10,559 bases of DNA from positions 1-10,559 of the forward strand of contig JBFMHD010000090.1 of the NCBI GenBank assembly GCA_040752395.1, in the 5' to 3' direction. Below the pieces are notes generated by a model. It searched no databases and was not told where the DNA came from. It saw nothing but the letters and a program-made list of their open reading frames with translations. This DNA is from JBFMHD01 sp040752395 [NCBI: Candidatus Hydrogenedentota bacterium] (GTDB lineage: Bacteria > JBFMHD01). The translations under genes and the position numbers were made by a program. Positions 6,236 to 10,559 of this stretch are shown in pieces. Position 1 is the first letter of the stretch. Every line of letters starts with the position of its first letter.

Positions 6236-7846
6236 TCATATACTAATCCTCTGCATTCTGTTAGTTTGTAACATCCATATATAGACTGTTCGTGTTATGT
6301 AGATAGCAGTAATCATATTAGAAATGATCCCTATAGATAGTGTCACGGCAAACCCTTTGATGGGTCCTGTACCGAATTGATATAAGATAGCAGCAGCGAT
6401 TACTGTAGTAAGATTAGAATCAAAGATAGCATTAAACGCCATATCATATCCAGCGTCAATGGATCCTTTTAATGTTTTCTTTTTGATCAGTTCTTCTTTA
6501 ATTCGCTCATTAATGAGCACATTAGCATCGACCGCCATACCGACAGTTAAAATAATGCCGGCGAGACCTGGTAGCGTGAGAGTAGCATTAAAATAAGCAA
6601 GCCCGGCAAATATTAAAACGATGTTTAAAACGAGTGCGGCATTTGCAAGCATTCCTGACCATTTATATCTAACGACCATAAATATAAAGATAAGAATTGC
6701 GGCGACTTCTAAAGCGAGGATACCTTTTTTAATAGAGTCCTGGCCGAGTGATGGTCCGATACTTCGTTCTTCAGATATCTTCATAGGTGCTGGCAGTGCG
6801 CCGGCTCTCAATTTAATAGCTAAATCTTTAGCTTCTTCTTCTGTAAAATTACCTTCAATAATTCCACGTTCTCGTATCCCTGCTCTTATTGTAGGTGCGG
6901 ACACGACTTTGTTATCAAGCACGATAGCGAGCTGTTTATCTATATTATTTGAGGTTAGATCGAAGAACTTATCAGCGCCTTCGCCACCGAACTCAAAACT
7001 CACAATAGGTTTACCGAAATTATCAAAGACTACTCTTGCATCTTTGAGGTCTTTAGCGGTCATTGCTGGTCTATCGTATATAAGTACTTTTTCTTTAAAT
7101 TCTCTACCTGCTCGTTGTTCGACGATTTCTTCATATCTATAACCTGGTGGTGTTCGTCCTGCCTCAGCTTGTTTTTTAAGGTTTTCGTCATCAGATGCGA
7201 GATAGAATTCAAGCAGTGCTGTGTTCTGTATCAAATTTTTAGCTCTTCTTGGGTCGCGGATGCCTGCAAGTTCAACAATGATCCTATTTTTACCCATAGG
7301 TCTGATAACAGGTTCAGAGACACCGAACTGGTCAACCCTGTTTCTTACAATCACGAGTGCACGTTCAGTAGTTTCTTCAATAACTTTTTGAAATTTATCC
7401 TCGTTAATACTTAAAAGCAGCTCGTTCTCGCTTATTTCGGTTTCGATATCAAAGACAGCGTCTTTTAAATCTACTTCTTTCTTAAATTTTCCAAGCATTC
7501 CGGGATGTCTCATTTTAATCAGCACTTTAGAAGCTTCTTTTATCTCGTATTCGAAATCGCAGCCTTTATCAAAGGCTTGGGATCTGAGTCTATCAATATC
7601 ATAAGAGATAATATCCTGTCTTACACGTTCCACGTCTACTTCAAGAACGAGATGCATTCCACCCTGTAAATCAAGTCCAAGTGAGATAGTATTCTTTTTA
7701 AGCGATATCTCTTTTTCTAAAGTAAAATTCTCTCGTTCTTTAGCAGAGTAAAGAAAATAATATCTTGTGGTTGGATAAAGAAACCATAAAGAGATAATAA
7801 TAATAATAAAACATATCCCGATTCTAATCTGTAATCCTCTATCCAT
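6236..7846 (-). CDS. secD: Protein translocase subunit SecD
   Basis: The inner-membrane partner of SecF; the RND-like SecDF complex drives late steps of Sec export with the proton motive force. Marks in order are TM1 at about 9-27, GLDLQGG at 57-63, the P1 periplasmic domain, LRAGALPAP at 346-354, SIGPSLG at 362-368, then five membrane segments including TVGMAVDANVLINERIKEE (434-452), which carries the conserved Asp of TM4. The length of 536 residues is normal for a bacterial SecD. AAGG lies 7 nt before the ATG, and only 3 nt separate the gene from the upstream HTH-protein gene, so the two are almost certainly cotranscribed. Nothing essential appears to be missing, in contrast to the altered SecF. 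Confidence 0.97.
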   Translation of the reverse strand: MDRGLQIRIGICFIIIIISLWFLYPTTRYYFLYSAKERENFTLEKEISLKKNTISLGLDLQGGMHLVLEVDVERVRQDIISYDIDRLRSQAFDKGCDFEYEIKEASKVLIKMRHPGMLGKFKKEVDLKDAVFDIETEISENELLLSINEDKFQKVIEETTERALVIVRNRVDQFGVSEPVIRPMGKNRIIVELAGIRDPRRAKNLIQNTALLEFYLASDDENLKKQAEAGRTPPGYRYEEIVEQRAGREFKEKVLIYDRPAMTAKDLKDARVVFDNFGKPIVSFEFGGEGADKFFDLTSNNIDKQLAIVLDNKVVSAPTIRAGIRERGIIEGNFTEEEAKDLAIKLRAGALPAPMKISEERSIGPSLGQDSIKKGILALEVAAILIFIFMVVRYKWSGMLANAALVLNIVLIFAGLAYFNATLTLPGLAGIILTVGMAVDANVLINERIKEELIKKKTLKGSIDAGYDMAFNAIFDSNLTTVIAAAILYQFGTGPIKGFAVTLSIGIISNMITAIYITRTVYIWMLQTNRMQRISI

Positions 7847-7849
7847 TGG

Positions 7850-8938
7850 TTAACCTTGTGCGGTTTTCATTTTTTCCCTGTTCAATCTGTCTTTATGTAT
7901 ATCGATGACCATTTCGATCTCGCTCTGTGTTAATCCTGTTTGTTTTGATATATACGAGATATTATATCCTTTATTAGTAAGATTGATCACCTCTTCAATA
8001 ACGTCATCTTCTTTTTCTTCTTGTTTTTCGATTAATGTTTCCGGGTGTTCTCTGGTAAAATCTTCAATTTTCTTTTCAACTATCTCGTGGAATCCAAGCT
8101 CACCTTTATATTCCTGGTCCTTCTTTTCGTTCAGTATGGGTGTAACGCGGATATCTAACTCGGTCTTTTCTTCTTTCTTCCATTTTAACAAATCCTCTGC
8201 TCCTTTTAATACCTCGTCTTTCTCCTTTATCTTTTCATCACTTTTTAAGACCTCTATCCTTTTTCGCCTTCTTTTCAGTTTATTTATTATTTTCGAGACA
8301 AAAGAGGCCAATGGTTTATAAATAAACTTCAATATTATCAAACAGAGTATAAATACAAAAGTATATTTCAGTGTCTTAAAAATCAGGCTCCATTTTCTTT
8401 CTTTCTGGAGCGTTTTTTTAAAATCATTAACGATAACCTCTGATAAATTGTTTTTATCTACTGGTTCTTCTATTGCAATAGCGGGTGGTAGTGCGGCTGT
8501 ACTTTTATCATCCGTGCTTTTTATTTCCTCTTTAATTTCTTCATATACCCCTGATAGCGGTTGTGTGTTTTCAGTTATTTCTTGTGTTTTTAGATCCTCT
8601 TCTTGTGTACGGGTGATAATTTCTTTCTTTTCATCGGTCCATAATTCGAGTTCGAGATTTCTGCGTTCTTCGAATTCTGGCAGTGCCAATTTTTTATAAA
8701 CGCTTATATTGATATCTTCTTCTTTTGTTTTATATTCCTTTTTTTTCTTAATCGAGGTAGCAGGTTTTGTGGTTGTTGCTTCTTTAATCGTTTCTTGTGG
8801 AACCTCTTTTTCTTGATACGTGTCTTTTGTTTCATCAATAATATATTCATCGATTCTTGAATAGACCTGTGCTGCGAAAATAGGATTATTTATAAAGATA
8901 GCGAGCAAGATTGTATATAATACGATATTATTCTTCAT
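7850..8938 (-). CDS. Membrane protein with signal peptide, one TM and cytoplasmic HTH-like C-terminus
   Basis: No named family is recognised. The 362-residue reading has a signal peptide at 1-22 (MKNNIVLYTILLAIFINNPI then FA, cleaved before AQ), then about 160 charged, Thr/Glu-rich residues expected to lie outside the membrane. A TM segment follows at about 189-208, then a basic patch (KRRRKR, 222-227), so by the positive-inside rule the rest is cytoplasmic. That part is highly charged and ends in a helix-turn-helix-like motif (about 313-346, NKGYNISYISKQTGLTQSEI), similar in pattern to the C-terminal HTH of DUF6115-type membrane proteins. An in-frame ATG at 8956 would add six residues, but 8938 gives a better signal peptide and has GGA 7 nt upstream. 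The gene overlaps the TPR gene by 11 bp and ends 3 nt before secD. A link to SecDF is inferred from position only. Confidence 0.75.
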   Translation of the reverse strand: MKNNIVLYTILLAIFINNPIFAAQVYSRIDEYIIDETKDTYQEKEVPQETIKEATTTKPATSIKKKKEYKTKEEDINISVYKKLALPEFEERRNLELELWTDEKKEIITRTQEEDLKTQEITENTQPLSGVYEEIKEEIKSTDDKSTAALPPAIAIEEPVDKNNLSEVIVNDFKKTLQKERKWSLIFKTLKYTFVFILCLIILKFIYKPLASFVSKIINKLKRRRKRIEVLKSDEKIKEKDEVLKGAEDLLKWKKEEKTELDIRVTPILNEKKDQEYKGELGFHEIVEKKIEDFTREHPETLIEKQEEKEDDVIEEVINLTNKGYNISYISKQTGLTQSEIEMVIDIHKDRLNREKMKTAQG

Positions 8939-9254
8939 ATGTGATTCCGAGAGCATCTATTTTATCTTTTTCTTTATTTTTTGCTTCCAGCATTTTTGAT
9001 TTTGCGATCTCAATATTATTTTTAAAAATTTCTACATCCGGGTCAAGTATCAGCGCTATTTCGAACTCTCTGATAGCTTCAGTAAATTTACTTCTTCTGA
9101 GTAATTCAACTCCTGCTTCATTATGTTTAAATGCCGAGGTTATTCTGAACCTTGCAGTAGAATACCTTAAATAAGTAAAGATTAAAATAAAAACAAGCAG
9201 CGTGCAGCCACCAGTCAGAATAAACCACTCAGAATTAAATAACACATCAAACAT
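8928..9254 (-). CDS. Small membrane-anchored TPR protein
   Basis: The 108-residue product has a TM helix at about 12-29 (ILTGGCTLLVFILIFTYL) and a single TPR-like unit at about 41-75 (NEAGVELL ... FTEAIREFEIALILDP), followed by a Lys/Glu-rich helix. TPR units bind peptides or other proteins, so it is probably a small scaffold at the inner membrane. Size, TM position and location upstream of secD are what one would expect of YajC, but the sequence after the TM is TPR, not the YajC fold. It overlaps the next gene by 11 bp. The ATG at 9254 is the first canonical start after an in-frame TAA, yet the only strong Shine-Dalgarno lies far upstream, so the true start is not certain. Confidence 0.7.
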   Translation of the reverse strand: MFDVLFNSEWFILTGGCTLLVFILIFTYLRYSTARFRITSAFKHNEAGVELLRRSKFTEAIREFEIALILDPDVEIFKNNIEIAKSKMLEAKNKEKDKIDALGITYEE

Positions 9255-9290
9255 AAATCTAATCGAGTCAAAAACGAGTCTTTCTTCGCC

Positions 9291-9300
9291 GACCTCCTTT
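9291..9300 (-). promoter_or_regulatory. Strong Shine-Dalgarno with no start codon at normal distance
   Basis: AAAGGAGGTC on the minus strand closely matches the complement of the 16S rRNA 3' end, but the ATG of the TPR gene is about 38 nt further on. No ATG, GTG, TTG or CTG occurs at normal spacing. The frame between is open in phase with the TPR gene (GEERLVFDSIRF), so a non-standard start or a folded leader that brings the sites together is possible. Confidence 0.5.
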
Positions 9301-9382
9301 TTTTAATTTAATATAAAATAATAAAATCTGTCCATAAAAAATTTCTTACTCAGGTATTCCATAAAGAACGTGTGAAAAAATT

Positions 9383-9410
9383 CAATTTGCAATTTGCAAT
9401 CTTCAATTTC
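9383..9410. repeat. Heptamer tandem repeat, CAATTTG x4
   Basis: Units: CAATTTG, CAATTTG, CAATCTT, CAATTTC. CAAT opens every unit and the period is seven. It lies in the 181-bp spacer between fabH and the TPR gene. Confidence 0.8.
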
Positions 9411-9416
9411 GAATAT

Positions 9417-9432
9417 CTTGCCTCTTGCCTCT
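9417..9432. repeat. Heptamer tandem repeat, CTTGCCT x2
   Basis: Two perfect CTTGCCT units plus CT, ending four bases from the fabH stop codon. Its unit resembles the TTCTTGC repeat in the secD-secF gap. Confidence 0.65.
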
Positions 9433-9435
9433 ATA

Positions 9436-10416
9436 TCAGTACCATCTTAAAATCACAGAGCCCCAGGTCAGTCCTGCACCAAATGCGGTCATAGCGATAA
9501 CCTTTCCTCTTTGAACTAATCCTTGTTTTTTTGCTTCAGCTAAAGCCATAGGGATACTTGCTGCAGATGTGTTACCAAACCTGTCAACGGTAACGTATAC
9601 TTTTTCTCGTGGCAACTCGAAAAATTTTGCCAGTGTATCGATAATCCTTAAATTAGCCTGATGTGGGATAAATAAATCTATTTCGGACTTATCAATACCA
9701 GCTCTCTCTATAGCGCGTCTCATAGATTCACCCATATTCTTTACAGCGAATTTGAATATCTCAGCTCCTTTCATTTTAATGGTATGTTCTTTATCTTTTA
9801 ATGTTTTAGGTGTTGGTAGCTTTCGTGTTCCGCCTGCGGGTATATAAAGTAATTCTGTCTGTCTCCCGTCGCTACCTAAATCAGCACCAAGGATACCATA
9901 TCCATTCGGCACCTCGCCAAGTATCACGCTGCCTGCGCCATCACCAAATAAAACGCACGTGGTTCTATCTTCCCAGTTCACAAATTTACTTAATAAATCA
10001 GTACCAACAACCAGTATTTTTTTATACATCCCTGAAAGAAAATAATTATAACCCGTAACGATCCCGTATGAGAACCCCGCACATGCGGCCTGGATATCCA
10101 TACAGACCGCCTTTGTATTATTTATTTTTGCCTGTAATATGCACGCGGTTGATGGGAATATCATATCCTGCGAACAGGTAGCAACAAATATAGCGTCAAT
10201 ATCTTCTGCTTGTATATCAGAGTCTTTAAGTGCATTGATTGTTGATTCGTAAGCAAGGTCGCTTGCTGCCTGATGGTCTTGTGATATTCTTCTCTCTTTG
10301 ATGCCTGTTCTTGTAACTATCCATTCATCCGAGGTATCAACTATTTTAGCAAGATCATTGTTAGTCAGAATCTTTTCAGGCGAATAAGCACCTACAGCCA
10401 AAATTCCACAATTCAT
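9436..10416 (-). CDS. fabH: 3-oxoacyl-ACP synthase III (KAS III, FabH)
   Basis: FabH condenses acetyl-CoA (or another short acyl-CoA) with malonyl-ACP to start fatty acid synthesis in the cytoplasm. The 326 residues match the family length. The catalytic triad is intact: Cys112 in DIQAACAGFSYG, His252 in FIPHQANLRI, and Asn282 in RFGNTSAASIP. Other marks are the N-terminal DEWIVTRTGIKERR (30-43) typical of FabH, FGDGAGSVIL (157-166), and the C-terminal AFGAGLTWGS. An in-frame TAG lies one codon before the AAA that precedes the ATG, which fixes the start; the ribosome-binding site is weak. The gene is separated from the export operon by 181 bp of repeat-containing spacer, so it may be a separate transcript, possibly continuing from genes beyond the right edge. 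Confidence 0.97.
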   Translation of the reverse strand: MNCGILAVGAYSPEKILTNNDLAKIVDTSDEWIVTRTGIKERRISQDHQAASDLAYESTINALKDSDIQAEDIDAIFVATCSQDMIFPSTACILQAKINNTKAVCMDIQAACAGFSYGIVTGYNYFLSGMYKKILVVGTDLLSKFVNWEDRTTCVLFGDGAGSVILGEVPNGYGILGADLGSDGRQTELLYIPAGGTRKLPTPKTLKDKEHTIKMKGAEIFKFAVKNMGESMRRAIERAGIDKSEIDLFIPHQANLRIIDTLAKFFELPREKVYVTVDRFGNTSAASIPMALAEAKKQGLVQRGKVIAMTAFGAGLTWGSVILRWY

Positions 10417-10457
10417 TTTCTAATACCGTCCTAACCCGAATAAATCGGAAAAGAAAT

Positions 10458-10544
10458 TTTACCACAGAATAATCGAAAAAACAGAGACACGGAATTTTTT
10501 ATATATTTTTCGGTGTCTCTATAATTCAGTGTCTCCGTGGTAAA
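10458..10544. repeat. 87-bp nested inverted repeat upstream of fabH
   Basis: The outer arms TTTACCAC (10458-10465) and GTGGTAAA (10537-10544) are perfectly complementary. Inside, AGAGACACGGAA (10483-10494) pairs with TTCGGTGTCTCT (10509-10520) with one mismatch around an AT-rich loop. A third GTGTCTC (10529-10535) lies in the right outer arm. Such nested palindromes are typical of small non-autonomous mobile elements or dispersed intergenic hairpins. No T run follows the stem on either strand, so a simple terminator is less likely. Confidence 0.65.
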
Positions 10545-10559
10545 TATTTTTGCTAAAAA

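Noticed and set aside
4928-8321. Plus-strand open frames opposite secF, secD and the HTH protein
   Set aside because: They are complements of clear coding sequence, rich in Ser and Ile, without ribosome sites or motifs.
8939-8956. Alternative ATG six codons upstream for the HTH membrane protein
   Set aside because: Starting at 8938 gives a standard signal peptide and a GGA at good spacing; the longer form adds an acidic N-terminus. It cannot be fully excluded.
8928-9254. YajC as the identity of the small one-TM protein upstream of secD
   Set aside because: The part after the TM helix is a TPR-type helical repeat, not the beta-rich YajC domain.
6164-9358. Shared decamer CTCAGGTATT at 6164-6173 and 9349-9358, both in spacers
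   Set aside because: A 10-base match is expected by chance many times in 10 kb, and the flanks do not match.

Overview
The window reads as a piece of a chromosome from an AT-rich, Gram-negative-type bacterium. It carries core genes for fatty acid synthesis initiation (fabH) and Sec-dependent export (secD, secF), a very large secreted protein, and AT-rich spacers full of short degenerate tandem repeats. The gene style and repeats fit an uncultivated candidate-phylum bacterium (for example the Omnitrophota, Elusimicrobiota or WOR-3 sort). That placement is a guess from style, not a phylogenetic result. Nearly all long genes are on the minus strand.

Layout from left to right. Positions 1-3066 (minus) hold the first 1022 residues of a secreted, tyrosine- and tryptophan-rich protein that runs off the left edge. 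It has a signal peptide, Ig-like beta regions and three divergent CBM9/DOMON-like modules. Its 5' leader contains a run of ten G. Positions 3067-3568 are a gene-free spacer with one copy of a 36-bp hairpin repeat and four blocks of 7- or 8-bp tandem repeats. Positions 3569-4275 (plus) hold an overlapping HEPN/MNT toxin-antitoxin pair, the only plus-strand genes and lower in GC than their neighbours. Next come a 40-codon minus-strand gene remnant and a second copy of the 36-bp repeat (34 of 36 identical, same orientation), so the toxin-antitoxin pair sits between direct repeats.

Positions 4543-9254 (minus) form an apparent export operon. In transcription order it is a one-TM TPR protein, a signal-peptide/TM/cytoplasmic-HTH protein, SecD and SecF. 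The first three genes overlap or nearly touch. No YajC is present; the two unfamiliar membrane proteins occupy the place where yajC often lies. SecF is about 535 residues, much longer than the usual 300 or so, because of an extra region of about 200 residues or more in its first periplasmic domain. Positions 9436-10416 (minus) encode FabH with an intact Cys-His-Asn triad. The right edge holds an 87-bp nested inverted repeat.

The points most worth following up are the repeat-flanked toxin-antitoxin island, the enlarged SecF together with the YajC-less operon, the seven-base-period tandem repeats in nearly every spacer, and the G10 tract in front of the surface protein.
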